Source: Stereum hirsutum FP-91666 SS1 (lineage: Eukaryota; Basidiomycota; Agaricomycetes; Russulales; Stereaceae). Taken from it: DNA of 64,000 bases. The stretch spans positions 1,796,605 to 1,860,604 of the forward strand of contig NW_006763131.1 of the NCBI RefSeq assembly GCF_000264905.1, in the 5' to 3' direction. The translations under genes and the position numbers were made by a program. A model generated the notes under the pieces. The model was not told the origin of the DNA. It saw only the letters and a list, made by a program, of their open reading frames with translations, and made no database searches. Positions 1-11,369 of this stretch are shown piece after piece (positions within the stretch are counted from its first letter, which is position 1; every line of letters starts with the position of its first letter).

Positions 1-231
1 CAATCGGTTCACTGCAGCCTGAGTTGAACCGAGATAATTGACAAGAAAATCAACAATAGATGGGGGAAGAACATCGGGTATCGTGTTGAAAGAGTCGCCG
101 GCAGGTTGCAAGATGTCAATGTGCCGTCTGAGACGCGTACAGACTGAGAGGAATGAGATGACTTGTGCAAGAGAAATAGGTCGCAGTTCGTCATGAGGTT
201 GCGCGGCCAATAATAAAGTATGGAGTAACAT
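1..231 (-). CDS. 5' part of a probable KDZ-transposase-associated (CxC5-type) protein, cut by the window edge
   Basis: An ATG at 231 on the minus strand opens 77 codons that stay open to base 1, so only the N-terminus is present. The segment is helical and hydrophobic, with the pattern DI(L)QPA...PDVLPPSIVDFL about 35-60 residues in. This resembles the start of the Agaricomycete proteins carrying a CxC5 cysteine cluster beside KDZ-type transposases. That resemblance is from memory of the family pattern; the cysteine cluster itself would lie outside the window. If right, the left edge borders or enters a Kyakuja-Dileera-Zisupton element or a domesticated relative. It is divergent from REV7 and shares a 363 bp upstream region with it. 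The open frame is clear; the family name is tentative. Confidence 0.4.
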   Translation of the reverse strand, partial: MLLHTLLLAAQPHDELRPISLAQVISFLSVCTRLRRHIDILQPAGDSFNTIPDVLPPSIVDFLVNYLGSTQAAVNRL

Positions 232-594
232 GGTATCGCTGGGTAGTCACAAGGAGAAATAAACGAGCGTGCACGGTACGGGTAGTAGGTACGGAGAAGT
301 GGCTAAGTAGGAAAGGTGAGACTCGGACGATCGAAGGCGCCATGTGAACGGTCCGCGTCCGAGACCGGCTTCCGTGGCAGTCTCACTGACGGCTCAGATC
401 TGACTCAACAGCCTAGACCGCCCAGGTGAGTCTGCGTGGAGAGTGGAGAGGAGTGGAGAGTGGAGAGTCGGAAAGCTGACCTTCCTCGCTCGCCTAAGTT
501 CAATCTGCGACACTCACCGCCGTTGTTCTTGTTCAGCCACCACCACCAGCGGCAATCGCTGCCCGCATGCCTTCATAGCCTCGAGCTCTGCGAC
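232..594. promoter_or_regulatory. Shared upstream region of the edge gene and REV7
   Basis: The gap lies between two divergent start codons. It contains a short purine-rich direct repeat (GGAGAGTGGAGAGGAGTGG type) at about 437-470, transcribed in the REV7 direction and probably in its 5' UTR. No convincing TATA box was found. Confidence 0.3.
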
Positions 595-2053
595 ATGTCT
601 GCAGAAGACCCCTTGACTTATAATCGTAACTCACTTGCCCAATAATCCTCACACTGACTAATACTGAACATGTTTCATCGGAACAGAGGTCGTGGCCGGC
701 ATCTGCGAGCTCAGTGAGCTTTCATACCTTTCAACTCTTTAGCTATATCTCCGGCTCACGCGTAGAATCTGTAGTTGAAGTTTCCATACACTCTATTCTG
801 TATATACGGGAGGTATACCCTGCCGAGCTCTTCGTGCGTAGGAAGAAATACGACACACCTGTTTACCAATCTCGCCACCCTGGGTTGAACGAATACATTT
901 CGGGAGCCATTAAGGGTGTCTTCAACGAGCTCCTTCAGGTCAGTACAATCCACGGTTCTGTCCCATTGAATTTATCATTTATCTGGCGATCTGATAGAAT
1001 AATGTGGAGAAGGTGATCATCGTCATCAAGAACAAGGAGGATGTCCCTTTGGAACGGTTCATCTTCGCCGTACAGCATATGATCGAAGTGGAAGAGTCTC
1101 AGCGAAACTTGAGGTCCATATTTCCCCTTTCTTGTATTTTATGCATTTGTTGGGTCGAATCTCACGCAACGATTGGGTTGACACAGTGTCGAGAATGCCA
1201 CAGCATACACGCCCTTAACGCAACTCTTCCGATCCTTCCTGCTCAAGCTCAACATGGTTGAATCTCAACTTGAGCGACTGCCATCGGAAAGTAAGCCCTT
1301 TATTTCTTCGCGTTTTATTATTCTTTCCATATCGTTGATAATTGGGCCATTTCGGCAGAGGACAACTCGTTCACCATTGTGATCGAATCTCCAGAGGGGA
1401 AAGCACCCTCAGACCCGACAGAGGATGTATGTATCAGTTTACTCGTGTTCGAATCACCGATGGCACGCACGGAGTTTGATTCATACGACTTGGAATGACA
1501 GGAAGGCCCACCGCCATGGACACCAGCCATACCCGAACACACGACCTCCTCTGTCTCAGACAAATCAGAACTGCACCTCCTCCGAGCCATCGAGACAGGG
1601 ATCATCAACGCAAGTGTCATCTTCTCCTCCTCGCCTGCCGTGTGTACAACCTTAGCTGAAAGAAGAAAATGACAGATTGCAATGGGAGTACAAGAGTCTG
1701 AAGAGAAGTTCGAATTACTCAAGGATTCGCCTCCACAGCCTGGTGTCAAGCCTCTCACGAGCACAACCACTGGCAGCATGGGGCCACCGCCACTTCCCCC
1801 GCAGTCACTGGATCCACCAGTGCAAGACAAAGGCAAGGGAAAGGGTAAAATACCGGTCTCAGTAGAGCAAAGCGTAGAGGGGCCGATACAATCAGCAGGG
1901 ACAGGGAAGGACGCGGAGCGAGTGTTGGTGGAAGAAACGAAGGACAAAGAACCGCAGACGGGAGACAAAAGAAGGAGGGTATCGTTCGCGCCGGATGACG
2001 GAGAGAAAGATGTAGCGGGATCTAATGCTGAAGGAGTCGATGTCGAGAAGTAG
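595..2053 (+). CDS. REV7: Rev7/MAD2L2-like HORMA-domain protein (DNA polymerase zeta accessory subunit)
   Basis: Eight exons join in phase: 595-625, 687-713, 766-938, 998-1113, 1187-1290, 1359-1426, 1502-1609 and 1676-2053. The protein opens MSAEDPLTYNQVVAGICEL and then shows strong Rev7 landmarks: SILYIREVYPAELF, KKYDTPV, VEKVIIVIKNKE and LTQLFRSFLLKL. In the family, Rev7 is the HORMA subunit that bridges Rev3 and Rev1 in translesion synthesis. The HORMA core covers roughly residues 5-210 and ends near TGIINIAMGVQESEEKF, the C-terminal seatbelt strand. A tail of about 110 residues follows, rich in Pro, Lys and Glu and ending near KRRRVSFAPDDGE. Intron 7 (1610-1675) needs a GC donor to keep the frame. 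The start is the first ATG in frame. Identification is firm; the tail has no recognised function. Confidence 0.9.
1610..1675 (+). other. GC-AG intron in REV7
   Basis: Exon 7 ends ATCATCAAC and is followed by GCAAGT. The acceptor is ...AAAATGACAG. Splicing here, phase 0, joins TGIIN to IAMGVQESEE and restores the conserved C-terminal HORMA segment. No GT donor nearby keeps the frame. Confidence 0.7.
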
Positions 2054-2364
2054 GCCCAAAGACTGGAGAAGCTTTGCATCGATAGTTACTTGAGGGATTG
2101 AAGGCTGTCGATGGAATTAAGTACTGAGTGATTCCATAGTTCAAAACAATCGCGAACGAAATAAACCTCTGATGTCGGACTTTAAACGCCCGTAATGGTC
2201 AGGGAGGGAAACAAGAGCAGGTCCAATAGGTATTACTTCGATGTATGCAAAGGTATTAATATCAGGATCGCGACGCATGAATAAAAACAAAGCTACACTG
2301 AACAACAAGTGACGCCATGGGATATAGTCCACAGTAAGAAATAGAGTTATGGTGCATGCAACAT
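2054..2364. other. Convergent 3' gap between REV7 and SNX4
   Basis: This is a 3'-to-3' gap that should hold both polyadenylation regions. I see no open frame with coding character. Confidence 0.4.
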
Positions 2365-4218
2365 TCAAACGTCTACACGGATTCGTTGGAGTATAGGGAT
2401 GATGCGGTCCCACTCTTCCATGGCCTGGTAATTGACCACATTTAGAATCAATTTATTTGACAGAAACAAGCAACTCACGGTCTTGTAGAGCTCAATCTGC
2501 CCATCCGCAAGGTTGGTCAGCATCTCCTTCATCTCAGCCTCCTTGGCGTGTTGGAATATAGCTTGCTCGCGTAACGTTTCGTCGCTGAAAGCATCCGAGG
2601 TTTCGTGCGCCGTCGTCACGGCATCTTCAAGCTATCGAAGCGAGATCGTCAGTGTCATATACTAATTATGGAGAAAATATACAAACCTCCTTGATCTTCA
2701 CATCCAACTTTCTCATCTTCTCCACCCGACTTCGGTCATCATCTGCGCCTCGGATGGACTCCACCTTGTCTCGAAGATAAGCGCCTAACCCTAGACCTGT
2801 GCTGCCAGCATGGCCACTGATAACAGCCGACAGTCTGTCTCTCTCAGCTGTTACTCCAGAAAGGTATTCTGAAAGCTCCTCAAGGTCAAGCTGCTTCTGA
2901 TCCCGCAACTTAAGCACCGCTCTATGGGCGTGAGAATAACTGAGAAGGGAGTGCAAGTGGATGAGAAAAGGGTCCATGGTGTTATGTGTCTGCAGATGTC
3001 TCAAAAGTCAACAGCGGTAACAACAGAAAGAGAGAGTATGCGGACCGTGTGGCGTAGCAATGCAGAGAACTCAAGCAGCGTATTCGAGAAGTGGTTCAAT
3101 TGATCCGTGATACCAGACTCCAGGAATCCAAGGCCTTGTACTGCGACAGCCATATCATGGTAGTCCGCCGTCAAATCTTCACCGAAAACATCGAGGCCAC
3201 CCGTTGCTCAGCCTCAGCCACACCTATCAATGTGACAGTGTGGAGTATATGCTCACCTGTTGTCCTGCCCCGGACCCGTGTCCATAACCTTTCCGAAGTG
3301 TTAAGGCTCTCTTCGAATTTGTCCACATGCTCCCGCATGGAAAGGAAGCGTTCGTCGGGCTTGCGTACCCGTGCGAAGGCATTGAGGAGAGTGTCGGATA
3401 GATTGTCCATGACACCTTGGGAGGCATCAGGACCTGGTGGGTGGGCAAGGTGTTGGTGCATGATAACATGCTATCATAGAGTGGGTTTATGCAAGCGCGG
3501 GGAATTGTGGAGAAGAACATACCCATTCTGTTGATTCGAAGAATGCACGAACGAGGGTACTCCGCTGCAATGTTGGGTGTCGTGCGAGCCGTAGAAGGAA
3601 GCGGTGTAGACTTCAAAACAAATATGAGGATAGCTCGATGATATAAGAATAAGACATGTCGCACTCTTGACGTCTCCTTTCCATAAACTCTGGGCTGAAC
3701 CTATCGCCGGTGAGATACTCTGATGTTGGAGCATGAGCCATTATCACACAGGGGCTGAATGGCGTGGAAGCAGACCTAGTCGATGTTTATCAGGTAGAGG
3801 TGGTACTACACATGCAGGGAAGTCTTTCGCAAGGTTGTTCCTCAGAAACACGAAGTCCTGGAACCGTCTGCGGGATGATGGATTCGGAGTGGAGAAGATG
3901 GGTAGGTTTGTCTGGGAAGACTTCGAGGGTCAGTTGCAGAGTTTTTTGATGATAACCGGTACACACCTTTGCAGTGACGAGATAGGAAACGTAGGCATCC
4001 TTAGTCTCAGCAAGTTCCTTGACTGGATCCTTCACGGAAGTGATGAGATAGCCCTCCCACTTGGGATCGTGTGGGCCACGGCCATCTTCGCTCTCCGCTG
4101 TGCTTTGCCTGAAGCCTGGTCCGGATGGTGCGCCAACGCCAACGTCGTATGCTGGGGCCGGAGTGGCAGGAGATTCCCAGGTGACACTATCGAATACGTC
4201 TTCGTCGTCGCCAAGCAT
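2365..4218 (-). CDS. SNX4: Sorting nexin SNX4/Atg24-like, PX plus BAR domain
   Basis: Nine exons, from 5' to 3' on the minus strand: 3967-4218, 3776-3911, 3665-3719, 3523-3610, 3257-3470, 3046-3206, 2687-2989, 2479-2631 and 2365-2424. They total 1,422 bp (473 aa), and every phase closes. The PX domain starts near residue 52 (WEGYLITSVKDPVKE). It contains the phosphoinositide-binding core RRRFQDFVFLRNNLAKDFP, PPLPDKHRLEYLTGDRFS and ERRRQ. The C-terminal BAR region has the Snx4 signature VLKLRDQKQLDLEELSEYL and LRDKVESIRGADDD. Family knowledge: Snx4 sorts cargo from endosomes back to the Golgi and acts in selective autophagy (Cvt, mitophagy) with Atg20. The start is the most 5' ATG of the open frame. 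It is divergent from the PTM1-like gene, whose ATG lies only 143 bp away. Confidence 0.93.
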
Positions 4219-4361
4219 GTCTGTGAGCGGTGGATGGAGGGCGAGAGCAAGTTATGGACGGTCGCAGCCGTTGCGGCCTCGGCAGCGCAGGCCTCTTCGA
4301 GACGCGTCGTGGCTGACTGCCACACACAACTCTTTACACTCCTTACAACTGCTCAGCAGCC
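4219..4361. promoter_or_regulatory. Compact bidirectional promoter, SNX4 / PTM1-like
   Basis: Only 143 bp separate two divergent start codons, so both 5' UTRs and the promoters must share this stretch. No TATA box is visible. Both products act in endosome/Golgi traffic, so shared control would make sense, but that is inference. Confidence 0.5.
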
Positions 4362-6886
4362 ATGGTTCTTCGTAGCCTGACGCTGCTCTCAACTCTCTTC
4401 GTCGCTGCGGCGACAGCGGCCGGATATGAAGTGCCCATCGTCGACAGAGATTATTCGAGGCAAATATGTTCAGGAATGTGGAGTAATGCGCAAACCTATA
4501 TCAATGGTAAGCATCCGTCTGGAGATGATCTACAGGGGTACCTAACCTTGCACAAGTCAGTTTCGACAGCTCATCACAGGGACAATTGGCCATGGTCATT
4601 TACGAGTGGGCAGACGCACCATACCTGGGCAAGATAACCTCGGAGGAGGACGACTACTTGCCTGTGAGCACAAACCACCTTCCCATCCGCAGCATTGAAT
4701 TCTCAAGTGCTCTTGCTTAGCAGAAAACATATGTTTGCACCTCTGACGCTGTTCGAGGAGGGTTCTGCTCCCAGTCTCAACTTGGTCGCTTCATCCTTGA
4801 CCTTCCTGAATCCACCTCAATCAATGACACCAGCTTCTGGTCTGCTCGCGTTGCGTTTCCCACCGCTGGCGGCTCCTCTGATACCTCTTTGGAAACCGAC
4901 GTGAGCGAGGACACTACCACCTCCTCAGAGTCCTCTGGTAGTCTTTGGGATAATCCGGAAGGCAATCCTGTAGTCCCAGAAGGCGAAGGTGATGTGGCGT
5001 GGCGTCGGTCTCTCGTGGCACCGAGCAAAAGGGACACAATCAACCCAAGCCCTACAAGCATTCTAACGTACCAGGAGCCTATACAGTATCTCGTCAGAAA
5101 GACTGGATACTACTGTGTTGGTGTGTTGTCATTGTTGCATTACCAATTCTAGGCGCTATTTCACTAAAGCAGAAAACACTAGCGGTCGTCCCTGTCACTG
5201 TCTTACAATCGCGAGAACCTGGAGAACTCGTAGAGCGTCAATCCAACTCTTCAGAAGTCCATCCAACTTATCAAGGTCTCGTTCATTTCCACAACACATT
5301 CGACGGCCAGCTGGCCGCTACGGAGTACCCTAAAGTGACAGTACGTGCACAAAGTTCGTACGGTGTTTTCTAGCGCTCACACGTGTCAACCGATGTAGTT
5401 CTACCTGGTGATGTTCATCGTCTACGCGGTGCTGGGCGGTGCGTGGGGGTGGCTTTGCTACAAGCACCTGTCAGAATTACTTCCACTTCAAGTGAGCCAT
5501 TTTGACATTACCATCCAACGCCACCCCCTGATCATACCATCAGTATTATCTCTCTGGACTCGTTGGCTTCCTGATCATCGAAATGCTCGCCAACCTAGGT
5601 CTGCATCCAACTTCTACTCTCGTCCCTGCATGGAAGTCTAATAATCCATCACAGCTTATTACCGCTACCTCAACGCGCACGGAAAGAATACCGTTTCGAC
5701 TGTCTTCCTCTTTGTGGTCGCCATTCTCGACGCCGGCAGAAACTCACTCTCGTTCTTTATGTTGCTTGTCGTATCTCTTGGACTCAGCGTCGTTCGCGAC
5801 AGTCTTGGGAGCACGATGCGCAAATGTCAACTACTTGCTGGCGCTCATTTCATTTTCGGAGGTTCGTGTCACCAGGTTACCCACGCCGAACTTGCAAGTC
5901 CATATTAATGCTCCCTCCTCTAGTCCTTTACGCAGTGGGCATCGTGGAACTCGAATTCGAGTCGACCTCAGCCCTCGTATTACTCCTCTTCGTCATTCCT
6001 TTAGCTTTCACTCTGAGTGGATTCCTGATGTGGATCCTGTACTCGCTCAATGGTCAGTGCTCTAGCCTCTAGCCCTTGCGACATTGACTAAACTATCGAC
6101 GCCACAGCCACCATCGCCCAGCTCAAAGCAAGGAAGCAACGCTACAAGCTCGGCATGTTTCAACGACTGCACTACATCCTTCTATTCGTTGTTGTCGTCA
6201 TCGCCATATTCTTTGTCGTCTCGTCATTATCGTTCTCCGGTCGTCTTGCTGAAGGTGACGCCACAATGACACCCATACTGTGGTATTGTCAAGACTAACA
6301 TAGGTTGCAGACTACGCGGCCAAGACTTGGAAAGTCCGCTGGTGGCGTAAGTTTCTCCCTGACGTTCGTCACATATGCATCATGCTCATTCTCTTCCTAG
6401 TTCTCGACGGCTGGCTCGCCCTTCTCTACCTAGTAGCCTTCACCTCTATTGCTTACCTCTGGCGACCGTCGGAACACAACAGAAGATAAGTCGTTTTCTC
6501 GGATTCACCCGCATGCTTGTATACTTACTCTTCCCTTTCTGATATCCACATTGATGATGTCCGAGGAACTCGCACAAGACGAAGAAGACGCCCAAGACTA
6601 CGACCCCGAAGCTCTCGAACTCCGATCGTCCAGACGTCACCAGAACGACGACGACGACGACGCCACCCTCGTCGGCGGTCATCGCGGCGGAGCCAGCTCC
6701 GTCAACGAAGACGCAGTCGTATTCGAGATTGGTGACGAGGATGCGCAGGATCTGAGTGACGAGGAAGATGATCCTGCAAAGCAGAGGTCTGCGAGGCGCG
6801 TGCCGGCGCCACATCGTGAGCATGACGATGATGGGAGGGCGGATGAACGGGAAGGATTGATGGGTCTGAAGGATAGGGATGAGTGA
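4362..6886 (+). CDS. PTM1-like seven-transmembrane protein (lung seven-TM receptor family)
   Basis: Twelve exons join in frame: 4362-4506, 4557-4663, 4724-5120, 5183-5340, 5399-5491, 5544-5598, 5655-5861, 5924-6052, 6108-6254, 6311-6346, 6401-6485 and 6550-6886. A signal peptide (MVLRSLTLLSTLFVAAATAAG) leads a lumenal domain with YEVPIVDRDYSRQICSGMW and IYEWADAPYLGKI. Seven helices begin near FYLVMFIVYAVLGGAWGW and end at LALLYLVAFTSIAYLWRP. The cytosolic tail is very acidic with a run of Asp (about 6649-6663). This architecture is that of fungal Ptm1 and animal GPR107/108, found in Golgi and endosomes. The last intron (6486-6549) is AT-AC; without it the frame stops right after RPSEHNRR. The tail it restores, NRRLMMSEELAQDE, lines up with the family's usual NRR..MS.ELAQD. 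Confidence 0.88.
6486..6549 (+). other. AT-AC intron, probably U2-type, in the PTM1-like gene
   Basis: The donor reads AG|ATAAGTCG and the acceptor ...GATATCCAC|ATTG, 64 nt apart. Phase 2 joining gives NRR-LMMSEELAQ. The ATAAGT donor lacks the U12 ATATCC motif, so the major spliceosome is more likely. Without removal, TAA follows two codons into the intron. Confidence 0.65.
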
Positions 6887-7110
6887 GAAGAGGTTCTGCT
6901 GTCAACTGCAAGCTGTGATGTTTATTATTTTTCCGCTCTTGATTATTATTCTCGCTATCGGACGCTATAGTACAGAGTACGTTTGCGCATAATGTTCTCG
7001 GTGAAAAAATGGGTTGTTAATTATAGCGAGTAAAATACAACAAGAACAGCGACGGTGAGTGTTGGCGAGAACATCCCAAGTGAAAGCGAACGAAAGCGAG
7101 GCCATCAACA

Positions 7111-10100
7111 TTATGTGTCGCGTATCCGGCCTGTCGAGGTGGTGTAGAGGCGAGCGGCGATGTTCATACTTTGCAATTCCTGCAAGATATAGAAGTCAAT
7201 ATTGTACCCGTCGACAGTCTTCAGTGGCGACGAACCTGGAACAGTAGTTTCGCGGCGTATGGAATGTGAATCTGTGAACAAGCAGTCTTGTTCTTGCAGG
7301 CACGACACTATGGGGGTATAATCAGCCTCATGTTCAAAGGAAGAAGAAAACTGGACAGCTTACCTCGAAACTCTGCTTTTTCTATTTTTGGGGAGTAAAG
7401 GTGGTTAGCATGAGTATTATAAGGGCCAACGCTGAAGCCACAAACCAAGTTCGCAATAGCGGTCAGACCGCAACTGCAAGGTTCGAAGTTAGTACGATGG
7501 AAAGGACGGTCCAGGATGGAAAATACGCACATATCACAGACATGCAGACGGTACGCGTCACTGGCATCGAAAAGACGTTCCTTCAAGAAGCCAGCAACAC
7601 CATGCGAAATCATGCAATCACGCTCCATCTCTCCGAACCGCAGACCCCCATCACGACTCCGACCTTCGACCGGCTGCCTCGTCAGAATCTGCACTGGACC
7701 CCTAGCACGCGAGTGGATCTTGTCGTCCACCATATGTTTCAGGCGCTGATAGTATGTTGGGCCGAGGTAAACCTGCGCCTGGAGCTTGCGTCCCGTATGG
7801 CCGTGGTACATGACTTCAAGGCCACGAGACTGGTAGCCTTGAGCGCGCAAGAACTGCGACACGGATTCGACAGTGAGGTCGGTGAAGGGTGTGGCGTCAC
7901 CTTCGTTTCCGATGAGGGTGGCGACCTTAGAGAGCAAACATTCGACCAAGTGACCGATAGTCATACGAGATGGAATGGCATGGGGGTTGATGACGATGTC
8001 GGGTGTGATGCCCTCGGCAGTGAACGGCATGTCCTCCTGACGATACGTGATACCGATCGTACCCTTTTGACCGTGTCGAGATGCGAACTTGTCACCGATC
8101 TGAGGTATACGAGTGGCACGTACCCGGACCTTGACGAACTTCTGGCCTTCGTGATTGGTGGTGATGAGCACTTGGTCGACGATACCGCTCTCCGTGCTCT
8201 TGAGTGGCGTAGAGACGTCGCGGCGGGTGTGTATCCTGGTTCGCTGGCCGAGCTCCTCGCTGTCTGGAGGAATGGGTGCAGTCTTACCGATGATAATGTC
8301 CTCTCCGTTCACTCCGGTACCGGGGGCGATCAGACCGTCGTCCTCGAGCTTGTCGTACGTTCCGTGCTTCATGCGAAGCGTCGTGTCGCGTGTAGGTTTC
8401 TCGAACTCCTCCAACTGCTGGATACCGCTCTTCTTCTCCAGATCCATATAGCTCCTGTAGTAGATACTCCGGAAGAGACCGCGGTCGATTGAGCTCTGGT
8501 TCATAATGACGGAATCTTCCTGGTTATAACCACTGTAACAAAGGATGGCAACGATGGCGTTTTGGCCGGCGGGTAGCTCTCGGAACTTCAGGTACTCCAT
8601 CGAGCGGGTAGTAGCTAGTGGCTTTTGGGGATAGTAGAGGATGTTCGCCATGGTGTCCATGCGAACGAGGAAGTTGGTCAGATAGATACCCATGGCCTGT
8701 TTACCCATGGCAGACTGGTAGGTGTTACGTGGCGACTGGATAACGAAATAGATCAGCTTGTGTCGAACATGCGATACGGTCAGATACTGATACATACCTG
8801 ATTGTGATCGGGGAAAGGAATGATACTAGCGCAAATACCCAATATCATGCTAGGATGAATCTCGCAATGCGTCCAGGTATGAGTGTTGAGGCCAGAAGAG
8901 GCCTTCAACCGTGCAGCCGGGTCGAAGTCACTGTCTTCCGCGTGAGGATTGATACCACTTGACTGTAGCCGCGAATTCTCCAGATCTTCAGGTGTCATGC
9001 AAATCATCACCGTCTCCTCTTCTTCCGCATCCAAGTACTCCACAACACCAGACTTAATGAGGTTATTCCACTTGAACTCCTCGCCGTTGTCATCGGTACC
9101 GCGGGTGAGCATGTTGATGTGCTTCTTCGTAACGGCGAGCTGCTGGTCTTCCACGACGAACAGCGGTCGACACACTCGCCCGGCATCGGTGTACAAGCGC
9201 AACTCCCTCTCGCGGATATCACGAACGATGGAAACTTCGGGATGGATATCGTCTTTTCTACGCAGCTTCTTGATCGTTTTGATAAGATTCGCTGGATCTC
9301 TGTGAACGCCCATCCAGACACCGTTCACGAAGACCTTCGTCGTCGGGGTTGCTGAATGAGCGTTTTCTTCCAGGGACTCCAAACCCCACTCTTCCAAGAA
9401 GTCGATGACGGGAAGGGAGAGCGAACCGACGGAGATCGTAGCCATGAGCGAAAGATTCTTGACAAGACCGCAAGCCTGGCCTTCCGGAGTCTCGGCGGGG
9501 CAAACCATACCCCAATGTGTGTTGTGGAGCTGACGAGGTTTGGCGATCTTGCCTTCACGTCCGAGAGGAGTGTTGCACCGACGAAGATGGGACAAGGTGG
9601 AAGCGTACGTGTAACGATTAAGTACCTGAGAAACACCAGCCTTCGAGGCCATCGACTTCTTCTGGTCACCCCAATTACCGGTGGCGAGGGAGTATTTGAG
9701 ACCGTTGGTGATCGTGTTGTGTTTGACGGCAAGATTCAGATTAAAGTCTTTGTGTGTCTCGACACACTATCACACCACTTGAGCATGGAAAGCATATGAA
9801 TCCAAGGAAAAAGGAAGCATACCTTCTGGAGATAGCGGTACACATCCCTGGTCAACTTCCTGAAGAGCATACGGAACAAATTTGCGAGTAGAGGTCCAGC
9901 AAGATCCAGACGCTTCTTCCCGAAATGATCACGGTCGTCCAATTCTCTCCGTTCCATGGCTGCAAGCAGGAGTCGATGGATCATATAGCCGAAGAAGTAC
10001 GCTTTCTTCGACTCTGAACCCTCGGACATTGATATGTGTGGAAGCATCTCCTTCTGTAGGATCTCTTGTGCATATCGTAGACGGCGTTCACGAGACAATC

Positions 10101-11369
10101 CAGTTGTCGTTCCTCGGTTTCCAATGAAGTCAAGCGCAATCTAGTCCGGATGTCAATTCTGCAGATAGAATATACAAAGAACATACGAACCTCGCGATCC
10201 TGGATCACGAAGCCGTCGTCTATACAAGGCTTCAACATCTCGAGCATCTGAGCGTCCTCCATGTCGTAGCAAATGTGTTCCAAGATGTCGCGGTCTGAGA
10301 TGACGCCCAAAGCTCGGAAGACGACCCAAATTGGAATGTCGACTTTGATGTAGGGGATGGTAGCTTTGATGACGTTTCCAGACTATTATACCTTATGAGC
10401 AAAACAAAATTTATACGGTGAAGGAGTCAAGAACACTCACGGTCTTGTCTTGATTACGGTGGTACATTTTTACTTGGAACTGACTGATGGTCTTTCCACC
10501 CTTCTCTACAGCTGACCGAATTTCAGCCAAGAAGTTGATAGGGGATGGTTGAGCTTTAGCGAAGACGTAGACGTGGTTCGTAGCCATGCGTTCTTGAGCA
10601 ATGAGAACCTTCTCAGACCCGTTGATGATGAAGTACCCTCCGGAATCGTAGGGACATTCGTTCAAGTCGTACAGCTCGTTTTCACCAAGCTCGGAGAGAA
10701 TGCAGAATTGGGATCGAAGCATGAGAGGCAGCTAACAGACTGTCAGAATAGTAATAATACGCAAAGACTAGAGGGACGCACCTTGCCAATCCAAACCTTT
10801 TGAAATTCCTTAGTCGATATTTCGTCGACTTCGACTTCCCAGTTAATCTCCCCAGCTTGACCATCCGGATCCTCTCGACCAACAGAGAACCTACGAGCGA
10901 CTTCGACGTATAGAGGGGAGGAATATGTGAGGTTTCGAAGACGCGCTTCCTGGGGAAATACAGGTACGACGGATCCATCGGCTTCCGTGACTGTGGCTCG
11001 TGAGAGGTAGACCTGGTTGAAGTGTAGCTCATAGCGACGAGTTACGTCGTTGTCGTGGCCGGTATGCTGGTCGGCTTGGTCGAGAATGAGGTCTGCGTTT
11101 TCTTCTATGAGTTCCTGCATGGTGTTCTGAACGAACTCGTCGAAGGAGTCCAGCTGCTGTCGAACGAGGCCCTTTTCGTCGAAAAAGCTGGAGATGACAG
11201 TCCAACAATCCTCTTGACTGATCTCCTCAGACTCATCTTCATCCTCGTCTTGACCGTAAAACGGATCCTCGTAGGTCGGTTGTTCAGCAAGAGGAGTTCC
11301 TTCTGAGAAGAGTAAGGATGAGTAAGACAATCGGTCAAACAAGGCGTGGCGAGGCTCACCTGCACTCAT
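7111..11369 (-). CDS. RPB2: DNA-directed RNA polymerase II second-largest subunit
   Basis: Eleven exons, minus strand: 11360-11369, 10782-11302, 10441-10731, 10191-10382, 9823-10140, 8798-9766, 7531-8735, 7446-7473, 7364-7381, 7236-7307 and 7111-7179. They total 3,693 bp (1,230 aa, close to yeast Rpb2). Landmarks in order: [90 protein letters not shown], the active-centre region [18 protein letters not shown], and the hybrid-binding [15 protein letters not shown]. The C-terminal zinc site is CDIC...CRAC, spread over four small exons, followed by [15 protein letters not shown]. Rpb2 and Rpb1 form the catalytic cleft of Pol II. The first exon is only 10 nt and one internal exon is 18 nt. The gene looks intact and single copy. 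Confidence 0.97.

Noticed and set aside
436..594. Upstream extension of REV7 in the same frame
   Set aside because: The open frame begins at a GTG and the added residues are Arg/His/Ser-rich without HORMA similarity; ATG 595 gives the expected N-terminus.
1318..2079. 253-codon minus-strand frame
   Set aside because: Lies antisense to REV7 exons 6-8, which splice into a recognised HORMA protein.
6486..6549. U12-type intron as the explanation of the AT-AC junction
   Set aside because: The donor is ATAAGT rather than ATATCCTT and there is no TTCCTTAAC-like branch site, so a U2-type AT-AC intron is preferred.
6640..6670. GAC/GACGAC repeat that looks like a microsatellite
   Set aside because: It is the in-frame Asp run of the PTM1-like acidic tail, so it is coding rather than a separate repeat feature.
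7401..8492. 363-codon plus-strand open frame
   Set aside because: It is antisense to the strongly conserved RPB2 exon (7531-8735) and is a shadow of its codon pattern.
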